This document shows positions 17,184 through 27,010 of a stretch of 64,000 nucleotides of DNA, piece by piece. The stretch is from the NCBI RefSeq assembly GCF_020010925.1, contig NZ_JAGJBZ010000006.1, positions 62,001 through 126,000 on the forward strand, in the 5' to 3' direction. Positions within the stretch are counted from its first letter, which is position 1. Every line of letters begins with the position of its first letter. This DNA is from Streptomyces griseiscabiei (lineage in GTDB: Bacteria > Actinomycetota > Actinomycetes > Streptomycetales > Streptomycetaceae). The position numbers were made by a program, and so were the translations under genes. The notes beneath the pieces were generated by a model. That model ran no database searches, was not told where the DNA came from, and saw only the letters and a program-made list of their open reading frames with translations.

Positions 17184-18454
17184 CCCGCAGTCGGCCTGAA
17201 CTGATCGACGGCGCTTCCCAGCCGGCCGCCGGCGGTGCCTCCTTCCATGAGATGTGGCGGGACCTCGCACCGATCGGGCGGCATTCGGATTCCGGTGGAT
17301 ATCGGCGGTTCGCGTGGACCGGGGCGGATGCCGAGTGCCGGGCCTGGTTCGAGGAGCAGGCGCGGGACCGGGGGCTGGACTACGAGGTCGACCGCAACGG
17401 CAACCAGTGGGCCTGGCTGGGGGACCCGGCCGCTGGGGATGCCGTGGTCACCGGCTCGCACCTGGACTCGGTGCCCGACGGCGGGGCCTTCGACGGTCCT
17501 TTGGGCGTGGTGTCGTCGTTCGCCGCGCTGGACGAACTCCGTGCCCGGGGCGCCCGCCTCGACAAGCCCCTGGCCATCGTCAACTTCGGTGATGAGGAGG
17601 GGGCGCGGTTCGGGCTGGCCTGTGCCGGGTCACGGTTGGCTGCGGGTCAGCTGACCGTCGAGCAGGCACACCGGCTGACCGACGGTGACGGGATCACGCT
17701 GCCCCGGGCGATGGAGGCCGCCGGCTACGACCCTGAGGCCATCGGGGCGGACCCCGAGCGGCTGGCCCGGATCGGGGCGTTCGTCGAACTGCACGTCGAG
17801 CAGGGCCGGGCCCTGGACCTGTCCGGGGACGCGGTCGGCATCGCGAGTGCCATCTGGCCGCACGGGCGGTGGCGGTTCGACTTCCGGGGCGAGGCCAACC
17901 ACGCCGGCACCACCCGCCTGGCCGACCGCCGCGACCCGATGCTGTCCTACGCCCAGACCGTCCTGGCCGCCCGTCACCAGGCCCAGCTCGCCGGGGCGGT
18001 GGCCACCTTCGGCAAGATCTCCGTCGAACCCAACGGTGTCAACGCCATCCCCTCCCTGGTGCGTGGCTGGCTCGACTCCCGCGCCGCCGACCAGGAAAGC
18101 CTCGACACAGTGGTCGGCGGGATCGAGGAGGCCGCCCGCGACTACGCCCAGGCGCATGGCATCGATCTGGACATCGTCCGGGAGTCCTTCACCCCGGTCG
18201 TGGAGTTCGACCACGCCCTGCGCACCGAACTCGCCCGCATCCTGGGCAAGGACACCGGTCTGACGGTCCCGGTCCTGGGCACCGGTGCCGGACACGACGC
18301 CGGGATCCTCTCCGGGACCGTCCCGACCGCCATGCTGTTCGTGCGCAACCCCACCGGCATCTCCCACTCCCCGGCCGAACACGCCGCCGAGGACGACTGC
18401 CTGACCGGAGTGAGCGCCCTCGCCGACATCCTGGAAGGGCTGGCCCGCAGGTGA
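17180..18454 (+). CDS. M20-family amidohydrolase (allantoate amidohydrolase/carbamoylase type), probable hut enzyme
   Basis: A 424-residue M20 di-metal hydrolase of the allantoate amidohydrolase / N-carbamoyl-amino-acid hydrolase group. Metal and catalytic residues are all present: His and Asp in [18 protein letters not shown], Glu-Glu in DEEGARFG, His in FVELHVEQG, the dimer-contact GEANHAGTT, and His in [14 protein letters not shown]. It overlaps hutU (GTGA) and hutF (GTGA), so it is embedded in histidine degradation. HutF yields N-formylglutamate, and no HutG-type deformylase is encoded here, so I infer that this enzyme may remove the formyl group; the sequence itself does not show that. 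Annotation as allantoate amidohydrolase from similarity alone would be misleading in this context. Confidence 0.9.
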
Positions 18455-19788
18455 CATCGACGACCTACTGGCTCGAACACGCCTGGCTCGACACCCACGT
18501 CGAGCCCGGCGTGACCCTGACCGTGACGGACGGCCGCATCACCGCCGTCCGCCAGAACCTCGACACCCCGCCGCCCGGCGCAGTGGTCCTGCGCGGCCTC
18601 ACCCTGCCCGGCCTGGCCAACGCCCACAGCCATGCCTTCCACCGGGCCCTGCGCTCCACCGTCCAGGTCGGCTCCGGCACCTTCTGGACCTGGCGGGAAG
18701 TCATGTACCGGGTGGCGGACCGGCTCACCCCCGACACCTACCACGCCCTCGCGCGTGCGGTGTACGCGGAGATGGCGCTCGCCGGGATCACGGCCGTCGG
18801 CGAGTTCCACTACGTCCACCACGCCCCCGGCGGCACCCCCTACACCGACCCCAACGCCATGGGCGAAGCCCTCATCGCCGCCGCCGACGACGCCGGCATC
18901 CGCATCACCCTCCTCGACACCGCCTACCTCTCCGCCGGCTTCGGCAAGGCCCCCGATACCCACCAACTCCGCTTCTCCGACCACACAGCCGACGCCTGGG
19001 CCGAACGCGCCTCCCTCCTCAAGGACCGGGACCACGCGAGGATCGGCGCCGCGATCCACTCCGTACGCGCCGTCCCCGCCGGCCAGCTGGCGACCGTCGC
19101 ACACTGGGCCCAGGAACGCCACGCCCCGCTCCACGTCCACCTCTCCGAGCAGACGGCCGAGAACGACGCCTGCCACCAGACCCACGGCTGCACCCCCACC
19201 CGCCTCCTGGCCGACCACGGCGTCCTGGGCCCCCGCACCACCGGCGTCCACAACACCCACCTCACCACCACCGACATCACCCTGATCGGCGACACCGGCA
19301 CCGGCACCTGCATGTGCCCCACCACCGAACGCGACCTCGCCGACGGCATCGGACCGGCCGTAGCCCTCCAGCAAGCCGGCTCACCCCTTTCCCTGGGCTC
19401 CGACAGCCACGCGGTCATCGACCTCCTCGAAGAAGCCCGCGCGATGGAGCTGAACGAACGGCTGCGCACCCGCACCCGCGGCCACTGGACAGCCGCCGCC
19501 CTCCTGCGCGCGGCCTCCGCCGACGGCCACACCGCGCTCGGCTGGGACCAGGCCGGCACCCTGGAGACGGGCGCGCTCGCCGACTTCACCACCCTCGCGC
19601 TCGACACGGTCAGGACAGCGGGGCCGCTGCCACGGCTCGGCGCGGAGACCGCGGTATTCGCCGCGTCGGCAGCGGACGTGACCCACACAGTGACCGCGGG
19701 ACGACACGTCGTACGCGACGGGACACACACACGCGTCCCGGACGTGCCACAAGCCCTCGCGCACGCCATCGCAGCACTCCGCGGATGA
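18451..19788 (+). CDS. hutF: formimidoylglutamate deiminase
   Basis: A 445-residue amidohydrolase-superfamily enzyme converting N-formimidoyl-L-glutamate to N-formyl-L-glutamate and ammonia. The metal site is visible: HSH in [14 protein letters not shown], His in HVHLSEQ, His in GVHNTHL and Asp in [18 protein letters not shown]. The sequence [11 protein letters not shown] is typical of HutF. The GTG start at 18451 overlaps the upstream stop by four bases. Codon use shifts toward C-ending Pro/Thr/His codons (long CACC/CCACC runs), slightly different from hutU, though still Streptomyces-like. hutI follows, either by an ATGA overlap at 19785 or after a 92-bp gap. Confidence 0.93.
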   Translation: MTSTTYWLEHAWLDTHVEPGVTLTVTDGRITAVRQNLDTPPPGAVVLRGLTLPGLANAHSHAFHRALRSTVQVGSGTFWTWREVMYRVADRLTPDTYHALARAVYAEMALAGITAVGEFHYVHHAPGGTPYTDPNAMGEALIAAADDAGIRITLLDTAYLSAGFGKAPDTHQLRFSDHTADAWAERASLLKDRDHARIGAAIHSVRAVPAGQLATVAHWAQERHAPLHVHLSEQTAENDACHQTHGCTPTRLLADHGVLGPRTTGVHNTHLTTTDITLIGDTGTGTCMCPTTERDLADGIGPAVALQQAGSPLSLGSDSHAVIDLLEEARAMELNERLRTRTRGHWTAAALLRAASADGHTALGWDQAGTLETGALADFTTLALDTVRTAGPLPRLGAETAVFAASAADVTHTVTAGRHVVRDGTHTRVPDVPQALAHAIAALRG

Positions 19789-19880
19789 CCCGGGCCGGGC
19801 CGCCCCCGCGCCCGGCCCGCTCCTCGGCCTCCTCGGCCCCCGAACCCGATCCGACCGCCGACCAAGCAACCAAGGACGCC

Positions 19881-21095
19881 ATGAGCAGCCCGACGACCGT
19901 CAGCCCCGCCGACTCGGCGAGCACCGCGAGTACGCTCATCACCAACATCGCTGCCCTGGTCACCAACGACCCCTCCCTCGGCGACGGTTCGCCTCTCGGA
20001 CTGATCCAGGACGCGGCCGTCGTCATCGACGGTGAACGCATCGCGTGGACCGGTGAACAGAGCAAAGCACCCGCCACTGACAATCGGGTCGACGCCGGTG
20101 GACGGGCGGTGATCCCGGGCTTCGTGGACTCCCACTCCCACCTCGTCTTCGCGGGCGACCGGACCGCCGAGTTCAACGCCCGGATGTCCGGCCGGGCCTA
20201 CAGCGCGGGCGGCATCCGTACGACCGTCGCCGCGACCCGTGCCGCCACCGACGCGGAACTGGAGGCCAACCTCACCCGTTACCTCCGCGAGGCGCTCCGG
20301 CAGGGCACGACCACCTTCGAGACGAAGTCCGGCTACGGCCTGACCGTCGAGGACGAGGCACGGGCCCTGCGCATCGCCGCCCGGCACACGGACGAGGTGA
20401 CGTATCTCGGCGCCCACATCGTCTCCCCGGACCACGCCGACGACCCCGCCGCGTACGTGGCGCTGGTGACCGGCGAGATGCTCGACGCCTGCGCCCCGTA
20501 CGCCCGTTGGATCGACGTCTTCTGCGAGAAGGGCGCCTTCGACGGCGACCAGGCCCGCGCGATCCTCACGGCGGGCAAGGCCAAGGGCCTGCACCCGCGC
20601 ATCCACGCCAACCAGCTGTCGTACGGCCCCGGCGTCCAGCTCGCCGTGGAACTGGACGCGGCGAGCGCGGACCACTGCACCCACCTCACCGACGCCGACG
20701 TGGACGCCCTGGCGAACAGCCGTACGGTCGCGACGCTTCTCCCCGGTGCCGAGTTCTCCACCCGTGCCCAGTGGCCGGACGCCCGGCGGCTGCTCGACGC
20801 GGGGGTCACCGTGGCCCTTTCCACGGACTGCAACCCGGGCTCGTCCTTCACCTCGTCCGTCCCCTTCTGCGTCGCGCTCGCCGTGCGGGACATGGGGATG
20901 ACACCGGACGAGGCGGTCTGGTCGGCCACGGCCGGGGGCGCGCGGGCGCTCCGCCGCGATGACATCGGCCGCCTCACGCCCGGCGCGTACGCCGATCTCG
21001 CGCTGCTGGACGCGCCCAGCCACGTCCACCTCGCCTACCGGCCGGGCGTTCCCCTGGTCACGGATGTGTGGCGCCGGGGCGTACGCGTGGTCTGA
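19881..21095 (+). CDS. hutI: imidazolonepropionase
   Basis: A 404-residue amidohydrolase that opens the ring of 4-imidazolone-5-propionate to give N-formimidoylglutamate. Landmarks are [15 protein letters not shown] with the HxH metal pair, EAKSGYGL-type [23 protein letters not shown], and [18 protein letters not shown] with the metal Asp. Length matches the family when started at ATG 19881, which has AAGGA just upstream. An in-frame ATG at 19785, overlapping the hutF stop as ATGA, would add 32 Pro/Ala-rich residues and is less likely for the mature protein, but may matter for coupling. It is the last hut gene and converges on the sigma/lectin gene with 22 bp between stops. Confidence 0.95.
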   Translation: MSSPTTVSPADSASTASTLITNIAALVTNDPSLGDGSPLGLIQDAAVVIDGERIAWTGEQSKAPATDNRVDAGGRAVIPGFVDSHSHLVFAGDRTAEFNARMSGRAYSAGGIRTTVAATRAATDAELEANLTRYLREALRQGTTTFETKSGYGLTVEDEARALRIAARHTDEVTYLGAHIVSPDHADDPAAYVALVTGEMLDACAPYARWIDVFCEKGAFDGDQARAILTAGKAKGLHPRIHANQLSYGPGVQLAVELDAASADHCTHLTDADVDALANSRTVATLLPGAEFSTRAQWPDARRLLDAGVTVALSTDCNPGSSFTSSVPFCVALAVRDMGMTPDEAVWSATAGGARALRRDDIGRLTPGAYADLALLDAPSHVHLAYRPGVPLVTDVWRRGVRVV

Positions 21096-21117
21096 CCGGC
21101 GGTTCCCGGGCGGGGCC

Positions 21118-23415
21118 TCAGGTGTGGACCGGGCCGGCGCCCGCCCGCCACCGCTGGCCGTCGCGCCCCGACACCTCGGCGAAGCTGACGGAACCGAGCG
21201 CGTCCGGGGTCACGGCGTACCCCGGCCCGATCGCCGGGCTGATCAGTCCCCGGGGGCCGAACTCGAACCTGAGGTTCTTGCCGTTGTCCCCGTCCAGTGA
21301 GTCGCAGTCCCAGATGCCCACCCCGTCGTCGGTCGCCCCGCGACTGTCGAGGCACAGATCGGGGTCGGCGAACGACTGGAGGGCGTCCCGCTCGGAGTCC
21401 ACGCGCCAGCGCTGGGTGGCGCGCGAGGAGCAGGTCGCCGTGACGACGTCCGTGCCCTTCTCCAACTCGCCCCGGATGTCCAGACACAGCCCCGAGGCGA
21501 CGTTCACGACCTGGGTGTAGGAACCGTTCAGCGGCGGGCCGTAGGGCAGTTGCGGCGTCGCCGGACCCGACGTCGACGGAGTCGGACTCGGGCTCTTCGT
21601 CGGCTTCTCCTTCTCCGGCGGCTTCGAGGGGCTCTCGCTCTCGGAAGGGGACGCCGAGGGGGTCGGGCTCGCCGGAGCCGTCGGGGTCACCGGTCCCGAG
21701 GGCGGTGTGGCGGGCGTCCCGACGGAACCCGCGTTGTCGTCGGACGAGCCGACCGTGCCCGAGAACACCAGGAACGCCAGCAGTGGCGCCAGCGCCACGC
21801 CGAGGGCAACCGAGGTCAGCACGAGCCGCCGGGTCGGCGACCAGCCACCGCCGGGCGCTCCGGACTCCGGCCCTTCCCCGGCTCCGATTCCGTTTCCGTT
21901 TCCGGCCCCGGCCGTCATGCCGTCGGCTCCGGCCGACGCCCAGGAGTCGGCTCCGCCACCGATGCCGACCGCAGAGGTCCCGGCGGCGGCACCTGCCTCC
22001 GCGGCCCTGCCGGGAGGTCCGTCGCCGGAGGCTCCCCACGCCTCCGCCCCGGCGAAGGCGTCGGAGCGTGACCCCGCCTCCGCGCCCTGGCCGCGTACGA
22101 AGGCGGAGCCGGACCCGAAGCCGGAGTCGATGCCGGGCCCGGAGCCGACACCGGCGCTGTCGCCTCCGGTACCCGAACCGCCCGCACCAGGGCCGATGCC
22201 TGCGCCGACACCATCGCTCACACCGGAGTCGCCATCGGCGCCGGAGCCGGAATCAGGCCTCCCGCCCATGCCCACGCCCATGCCCATACCGGAACCGTCG
22301 CCCGAGCCGCCGCCTGCACCAGCACCCGCACCGGCGCCCACGTCAAAACTGACGCCGGGGCCGGACACGGTGTCGATGCCCGCCCCCGCCCAGCCGCCGG
22401 CTCGGGAGTCCGCCCCGGGGCTCGCCCATGGCTGCCCCGGCTGGGGCGGCTGGGGCGCGTTCCCGGCGCCCGTCCGCGCCCCGGCCTCCGGCTCGGCGAA
22501 GCCCGCTCCGCCGTACCCGCCGCCCCCGTCCCACGCACTCGCGCCGCTCCGCGCAGCGCTCGCTCCCCGCGTGTACGCCGTACCGCCCCAGGGCAACAGC
22601 CCCTCCGCGAGGGTCGTACGCGGGCTGTCGCGCAGGGCGCACAGTTCCTCGTACGCGCCTGCGCAGTGCCCGCAATGCTCCATGTGGGCCTGCAGATCGG
22701 TGCTGTGGCGGGGGGTGTCCGGGCGTACGGACTCCTCGATGAGCCGACGGAAGTCCTGGCAGCGCGGGTCGTCGGAGGCGGCGAGACGTGCTCGGAGACA
22801 GGCCTGGCGCAGGGCCTGGACCGCGGACTCCCGCTTGTACGTGACGTCGTCGGCGGTGAGGCCGAGCAGGACGGCCGTACGGTCGTCCGGTTCCTCCTCC
22901 ACGACGCCGTACCAGATGAGGCCCTGCGGGCGGGGCGGCAGGGACTGGAACGCCGCGAGCAGGGGCGGGACGGGGCCGTCGGGGCTCGCCGCGTCCAGCA
23001 CGGGGCGCAGGGCGGCGGCGAGGCCGGTCGCGTGTCCGTCCGCGGTCCACGTGGCGGCCACCCGGACGGTCAGCAGGAGCAGTTGATGACGCCAGGGGAC
23101 GGCCGGCTCGACGCCACGCGCCGTCTCCTTGGTGGCCATGGTGAACGCCTGCGTCGCCAGCTCCCGTGCCGAGGACTCGCTCGCGGCGCACAGCCGGGCG
23201 TAGGCGAGGACCGAGGGGCGGTGGCGTTCGCGCAGTTCGCGCAGGGCCGTGTACGCGACCGGCGTGTCGGCGCGCAGCAGGGTGGTGAGCCGTGCGTCGG
23301 ACGCGTCCGCGTGCCGGTGATCGGACCCGTCGTCGGGGCGTGCGCCCGGCGCGCCGGTGTCCTGATGGTCCTCATGGCCGTCGCCGCCGGGGCGCTCGTC
23401 CCGAGCCCGAGTCAT
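21118..23415 (-). CDS. ECF-sigma-like / zinc-finger / TM / ricin-type lectin fusion
   Basis: A 765-residue multidomain protein. Residues about 40-215 resemble an ECF sigma factor (region 2-like ALRELRERHRPSVLAYARL; region 4-like segment ending in DDVTYKRESAVQALRQACLRARL). Residues 244-251 (HMEHCGHC) supply the HxxxCxxC zinc motif of ZAS anti-sigma domains. A Gly/Ala/Ser-rich linker of roughly 260 residues follows, then one membrane helix (about 530-552), a Pro/Ser/Thr-rich stalk, and a C-terminal ricin-type beta-trefoil (about 623-765) with QRWR motifs at the ends of repeats. Sensor, anti-sigma and sigma parts thus lie in one chain, with the lectin outside. From memory, related architectures are known among actinobacterial ECF groups. 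Region 2 is weakly conserved, so the sigma activity is unproven. Start: ATG 23415 with GAGGAGG. Confidence 0.8.
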   Translation of the reverse strand: MTRARDERPGGDGHEDHQDTGAPGARPDDGSDHRHADASDARLTTLLRADTPVAYTALRELRERHRPSVLAYARLCAASESSARELATQAFTMATKETARGVEPAVPWRHQLLLLTVRVAATWTADGHATGLAAALRPVLDAASPDGPVPPLLAAFQSLPPRPQGLIWYGVVEEEPDDRTAVLLGLTADDVTYKRESAVQALRQACLRARLAASDDPRCQDFRRLIEESVRPDTPRHSTDLQAHMEHCGHCAGAYEELCALRDSPRTTLAEGLLPWGGTAYTRGASAARSGASAWDGGGGYGGAGFAEPEAGARTGAGNAPQPPQPGQPWASPGADSRAGGWAGAGIDTVSGPGVSFDVGAGAGAGAGGGSGDGSGMGMGVGMGGRPDSGSGADGDSGVSDGVGAGIGPGAGGSGTGGDSAGVGSGPGIDSGFGSGSAFVRGQGAEAGSRSDAFAGAEAWGASGDGPPGRAAEAGAAAGTSAVGIGGGADSWASAGADGMTAGAGNGNGIGAGEGPESGAPGGGWSPTRRLVLTSVALGVALAPLLAFLVFSGTVGSSDDNAGSVGTPATPPSGPVTPTAPASPTPSASPSESESPSKPPEKEKPTKSPSPTPSTSGPATPQLPYGPPLNGSYTQVVNVASGLCLDIRGELEKGTDVVTATCSSRATQRWRVDSERDALQSFADPDLCLDSRGATDDGVGIWDCDSLDGDNGKNLRFEFGPRGLISPAIGPGYAVTPDALGSVSFAEVSGRDGQRWRAGAGPVHT

Positions 23416-23688
23416 CCTCGTGCCTCCTCGCACCCCCGTGTCCGCCCGTCGGCTTCTGACATACCGAACAGCCTGGCGCGTGACCATAGTGACGGAAGGT
23501 GAACGAGAGGGAAGGGGTTTCTTGCGGTAAGGGGGTGGGACGGGCGGCAGGCCGGCAGCAGTTCGGCCGGGTACGCCAGGAGTGTCGTGACTCCCGTCGC
23601 GCCCGGCCGATTTCCGTCATCGCGCGAGACACCGTTCGGCATGCCCGTTCGACGTGCCCATGCGGCGTCCCGTTCGGCGCGCCCGCGC

Positions 23689-24600
23689 TCACTCCTCCAG
23701 CGTCAGTCCCTTGCGCAGCCGTACCAGCGTGCGGGACAGCAGCCGGGAGACATGCATCTGGGAGATGCCCAGTTCGTCCCCGATCTCGGACTGCGTCATG
23801 TTGGCCACGAACCGCAGGGAGAGGATCTGCCGGTCACGCGGCGGAAGTTCGGCGATCAGCGGCTTCAGGGACTCGACGTACTCGATGCCTTCGAGCCCGT
23901 GGTCCTCGTAGCCGATCCGGTCCGCCAGCGCGCCCTCGGAGTCGTCCTCCTCGGGCTGGGCGTCCAGCGAGGAGGCGGTGTACGCGTTCGACGCCGCCAT
24001 GCCCTCGACGACCTCGTCGTTCGTCAGCCCGAGGCGCTCCGCCAGCTCTCCGACGGTAGGCGCGCGGTCGAACTTCTGCGCGAGCTCGTCACCGGCCTTG
24101 GCCAGGTCGAGGCGCAGCTCCTGGAGCCTGCGCGGTACGCGCACGGACCAGCTGGTGTCACGGAAGAAACGCTTGATCTCGCCGACGATGGTCGGCATCG
24201 CGAACGTGGGGAACTCGACGCCACGGCTCAGTTCGAAGCGGTCGATCGCCTTGATCAGGCCGATGGTGCCGACCTGGATGATGTCCTCCATGGGTTCGCT
24301 GCGCGAGCGGAACCGGGAGGCGGCGAACTTCACCAGGGCCAGGTTGAGTTCGACGAGGGTGTTGCGCACGTACGAGTAGTCGTACGTGCCTTCTTCGAGG
24401 GACTCCAGCCGCTCGAAGAGGGTCTTGGACAGCGCTCGCGCGTCCACCGGCCCCACCTCGTCGTACGGGGGGATCTCCGGCAGGTCGGCGAGACCGTCGC
24501 CCGGATCGTGGGCGGGGCCGTCCTCGGTCGCTGCCGTCTCTTCCGGGGCGGATGCCGATGTCGCCCTCTGGGTATGCGATGCGTCGAGCCGGGGTGACAT
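23689..24600 (-). CDS. sigI: SigB/SigF-family RNA polymerase sigma factor (SigI-like)
   Basis: A 303-residue alternative sigma factor. Region 2 is clear (LVKFAASRFRSRSEPMEDIIQVGTIGLIKAIDRF, then GVEFPTFAMPTIVGEIKRFFRD), region 3 follows (SVRVPRRLQELRLDLAKA), and region 4 ends with LPPRDRQILSLRFVANMTQSEIGDELGISQMHVSRLLSRTL. This is the stress/sporulation SigB-SigF type that is controlled by partner switching. Start set at ATG 24600 with GGAGG 8 bp upstream; longer in-frame starts exist. A STAS antagonist and a HATPase-type anti-sigma factor lie immediately beyond on the opposite strand. From memory the locus corresponds to SCO3066-3068 (sigI with its regulators) of S. coelicolor; the symbol rests on that recollected synteny. 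Confidence 0.92.
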   Translation of the reverse strand: MSPRLDASHTQRATSASAPEETAATEDGPAHDPGDGLADLPEIPPYDEVGPVDARALSKTLFERLESLEEGTYDYSYVRNTLVELNLALVKFAASRFRSRSEPMEDIIQVGTIGLIKAIDRFELSRGVEFPTFAMPTIVGEIKRFFRDTSWSVRVPRRLQELRLDLAKAGDELAQKFDRAPTVGELAERLGLTNDEVVEGMAASNAYTASSLDAQPEEDDSEGALADRIGYEDHGLEGIEYVESLKPLIAELPPRDRQILSLRFVANMTQSEIGDELGISQMHVSRLLSRTLVRLRKGLTLEE

Positions 24601-24847
24601 GATGTCCTCCATCGTTCTCGGCATATGGCCGCCGATGCCAATACGTGCACTGCGGTGTGCGGCGCCTCCAAAGCCGGCCGTGTCGATTCGTGTCACTACT
24701 AGCCCTACCCGGTTTCACGACGCCGTCGCAAGTGCGTACTGTGGCGAAATGTCCCTTTTCGAGGGATTGTTCGGGTGTCGGGGAGTGTGGAGAAGGCGTA
24801 GTGTTCGAGGGCGAGTCAGCAGTCACGACGGTCGGGAGAGAGACGGC

Positions 24848-25216
24848 ATGGACCGTGGGACGGTCGGCAGCGCACAGTCGGGCCGACTACGGGTCGAGGT
24901 GCGGGAAGAGGGCTCCAGCGCCGTCGTGACCCCGGCGGGTGAGCTCGATCACCACACCGCCGATCTGTTGCGTGAGCCACTCGAGAGCTGCCTGGACAAG
25001 GGCTTCACCCGCCTGGTGGTGGACTGTTCGCGCCTGGAGTTCTGCGACTCCACGGGGCTGAACGTCCTGCTGGGCGTCCGGCTCAGGGCGGAGGCCGCGG
25101 GCGGCGGCGTCCATCTGGCGGGCATGCTCCCGGCGGTGGCGCGGGTCTTCGAGATCACCGGGGCGGACGCGGTCTTCACCGTCCACGACACCCTTGACGC
25201 GGCCCTGGGCGACTAG
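24848..25216 (+). CDS. STAS-domain anti-sigma factor antagonist
   Basis: A 122-residue single STAS domain (SpoIIAA/RsbV type). The phosphorylatable serine is S68 in FCDSTGLN, the canonical site where the partner kinase inactivates the antagonist. VVTPAGELDHHTADLLREPL and GGGVHLAGMLPAVARVFEITGADAVF match the fold. In the dephosphorylated state it would bind the anti-sigma kinase (probably 25517-26032) and free the sigma factor at 23689-24600. Start is ATG 24848 after GGGAGAG. It is divergent from the sigma gene across about 250 bp that must contain promoters for both. Confidence 0.92.
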   Translation: MDRGTVGSAQSGRLRVEVREEGSSAVVTPAGELDHHTADLLREPLESCLDKGFTRLVVDCSRLEFCDSTGLNVLLGVRLRAEAAGGGVHLAGMLPAVARVFEITGADAVFTVHDTLDAALGD

Positions 25217-25516
25217 GGCGCGTTCCTCGTGTCCGAGGCCGGCCCCGGCCCCCCGTCCCGGCCGGGTTATTCGCGTCACATGTTCTATGCCGAAAACGTG
25301 GGTGTTCTGACGGTTCGCTCGGGCAGGAGACATCCTGAAGCGAAGACGACGACATGACGACGCAAGACAACGCGTGGCGACGTACGGCGGCGGGAGCGTG
25401 ACGGCGGCGGACAACACGACAACACGCAGCAGAAGACGGTATGTACCGCGGGTCTCGTCCCGCACCCTTGATGAGTCCTGAATCGTGCACTGGTGAAGCG
25501 GTGAGGTGAAGCGCTG
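25217..25516. other. 300-bp gap between STAS and HATPase genes
   Basis: No supported gene. Two tiny plus-strand frames (ATG at about 25279, 25 codons; ATG at about 25353, 15 codons, overlapping its end as ATGA) are possible but lack ribosome sites and recognisable products. The stretch 25270-25330 is the most AT-rich of the region and probably contains a promoter for the HATPase gene, which may thus be expressed separately from the antagonist. Confidence 0.5.
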
Positions 25517-26032
25517 ATGAGCACCACCCGGCCTTTCTCGCCGGGCGACCGCGGCCCGGAACCGGGTGCCGGCGGCGCTTCCGGGGAGCCCGGCGGAGAC
25601 CCGCCCGAGGCCCCCGCCACGAGTCGTCGGACCCGGCGTCTCGGCTTCGACGGCGAGAGCGGAGTGGTGCCGCTCGCCCGTGACTTCACCCGTCAGGCGC
25701 TCCACGCGTGGGGATGGCTGCCGGCCGCGACCGCGGACCGCCGCGCGGCGGCCGAGGACGTCCTGCTGGTGGTGTCCGAACTGGTCACCAACGCGTGTCT
25801 GCACGCCGGTGGCCCCGCCGAGCTGCGGATCGGCTGCGACAACAAGGTGCTGCGGATCGAGGTGTCCGACCGGGGCACGGGAAACCCCGCGCCCCGGACC
25901 CCGCACCGGGCCGGCCGGCCGGGCGGGCACGGGATGTTCATCGTGCAGCGGCTCTGTCTGGACTGGGGGGTCGTACGGGCTCCCGGGGCGGCCGGGAAGA
26001 CGGTGTGGGCCGAGCTGGGGGCACCGGCCTAG
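25517..26032 (+). CDS. HATPase-type anti-sigma factor / serine kinase (RsbW-like)
   Basis: A 171-residue protein. After a Pro/Gly-rich N-terminal 40 residues comes a GHKL ATPase domain: the N box is EDVLLVVSELVTNACLHAGGPAEL, the G1 box VSDRGTG, and the G2 box GGHGMFIVQRLCLDWGVV. RsbW/SpoIIAB proteins bind a cognate sigma factor or phosphorylate a STAS antagonist. Its position beside a SigB-type sigma gene and a STAS gene suggests a three-component switch with them. Start is ATG 25517 (GTGAGGTGAAG upstream). The gene is separated from STAS by 300 bp rather than overlapping, so stoichiometry may be set by separate promoters. Confidence 0.88.
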   Translation: MSTTRPFSPGDRGPEPGAGGASGEPGGDPPEAPATSRRTRRLGFDGESGVVPLARDFTRQALHAWGWLPAATADRRAAAEDVLLVVSELVTNACLHAGGPAELRIGCDNKVLRIEVSDRGTGNPAPRTPHRAGRPGGHGMFIVQRLCLDWGVVRAPGAAGKTVWAELGAPA

Positions 26033-26274
26033 CGTTCCGCCGGGGGCGGGGCAGGCCCCGTCCCGCCGGGGCGGGCGCCGCTCGTCGCCGCGCGTCCGCC
26101 TGTCGCCGCACCTCCGCTCGCCGACACGGCCTCCGCTCGTCGACGCGCCTCCGACCGCCGACAGGCTCTGCCCGTCGACACACATCCGACACCTGCGTGT
26201 GTCTTCCTTCTCCAAGGGCCCCGGCGTACCTTGAGCCGCCGATCTGATGTTCCGTCAGAATGTGGGGTGCCGAG

Positions 26275-26997
26275 GTGTCGTACCGGACGTACCAGAAACG
26301 AAGCGCCGCGCTCGCGTGCCTCGCGGCCCTGGCCGGCTCGGCGGTGCTGATGGCCGCTCCGGTGGCCCATGCCGAGGTCGTGGACGTCGAGTACAACTGC
26401 AAGACGCCGATCGGGGACAAGTCCGCGGTGTCGCCGATCGACATCAAGGGGGTCGAGAGCGGCGACGACTACAAGATCACGATGTCCTGGCAGAAGGGTG
26501 TCTCGTCGAGCCCGGTCGAACTGGGCAAGGGCGCGATGACGCCGAGCGCCACGATCGAACTGGGCGGCGCCGACAGCGGCACGCTCACGGTGACCGGGCC
26601 GGCGAACCAGGAGGCGATTCCGGCCAACACACCGATCAAGATCAATGACCTGAGCGGCACCTACACCCCGAAGAAGACCGGCAAGGTCGACTTCACCGCG
26701 GGCGTCCTCACCATCAAGGCCCTCGGCACGGTGACGACCTGCACCCCCGGCAACGATCCCGGCCCGTCGCTGACGCTCGACGTCACCGCCGCGGGCGGCA
26801 CGGGGGGCGGGTCGGACTCCGGGGGTTCGGGCGGCACGGGCGGTACGACGGGTACGGGCGGCTCGGGCGGGGAGCTCCCGCAGACCGGGCCCCTGGACTC
26901 GGCGGTCGCGCTCGGCACGCTCGGCGGCACCGTGCTGCTCGCCGGCGCGGCGGGGGCGTTGTGGGTGACGCGCAGGAACCAGGCGGTACGTCGCTGA
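26275..26997 (+). CDS. LPXTG-anchored surface protein
   Basis: A 240-residue secreted protein. Signal peptide: basic YQKRS, hydrophobic core, cleavage likely after AHA (residue 33). The mature part (34-170) is beta-rich, with two Cys-containing segments (VEYNCKTPIGDKS and TVTTCTPGNDPG) that could form a disulfide. A Gly/Ser/Thr stalk (about 172-198) leads to the sortase motif LPQTG (201-205), a hydrophobic helix and a TRRNQAVRR tail. It should be linked to peptidoglycan by sortase. Start set at GTG 26275; an ATG at 26260 is in frame. The gene at 27011 follows after 13 bp, so they are probably one operon. No binding function is recognisable. Confidence 0.85.
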   Translation: MSYRTYQKRSAALACLAALAGSAVLMAAPVAHAEVVDVEYNCKTPIGDKSAVSPIDIKGVESGDDYKITMSWQKGVSSSPVELGKGAMTPSATIELGGADSGTLTVTGPANQEAIPANTPIKINDLSGTYTPKKTGKVDFTAGVLTIKALGTVTTCTPGNDPGPSLTLDVTAAGGTGGGSDSGGSGGTGGTTGTGGSGGELPQTGPLDSAVALGTLGGTVLLAGAAGALWVTRRNQAVRR

Positions 26998-27010
26998 CGG
27001 GAGCCGGAAC

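Noticed and set aside
19314..19880. N-terminal extension of hutI over the end of hutF
   Set aside because: The frame is open by chance; Arg/Pro-rich, and hutI has a good ribosome site at ATG 19881.
25279..25400. Two tiny plus-strand frames between STAS and HATPase genes
   Set aside because: No ribosome sites and no recognisable product, although an ATGA overlap joins them.
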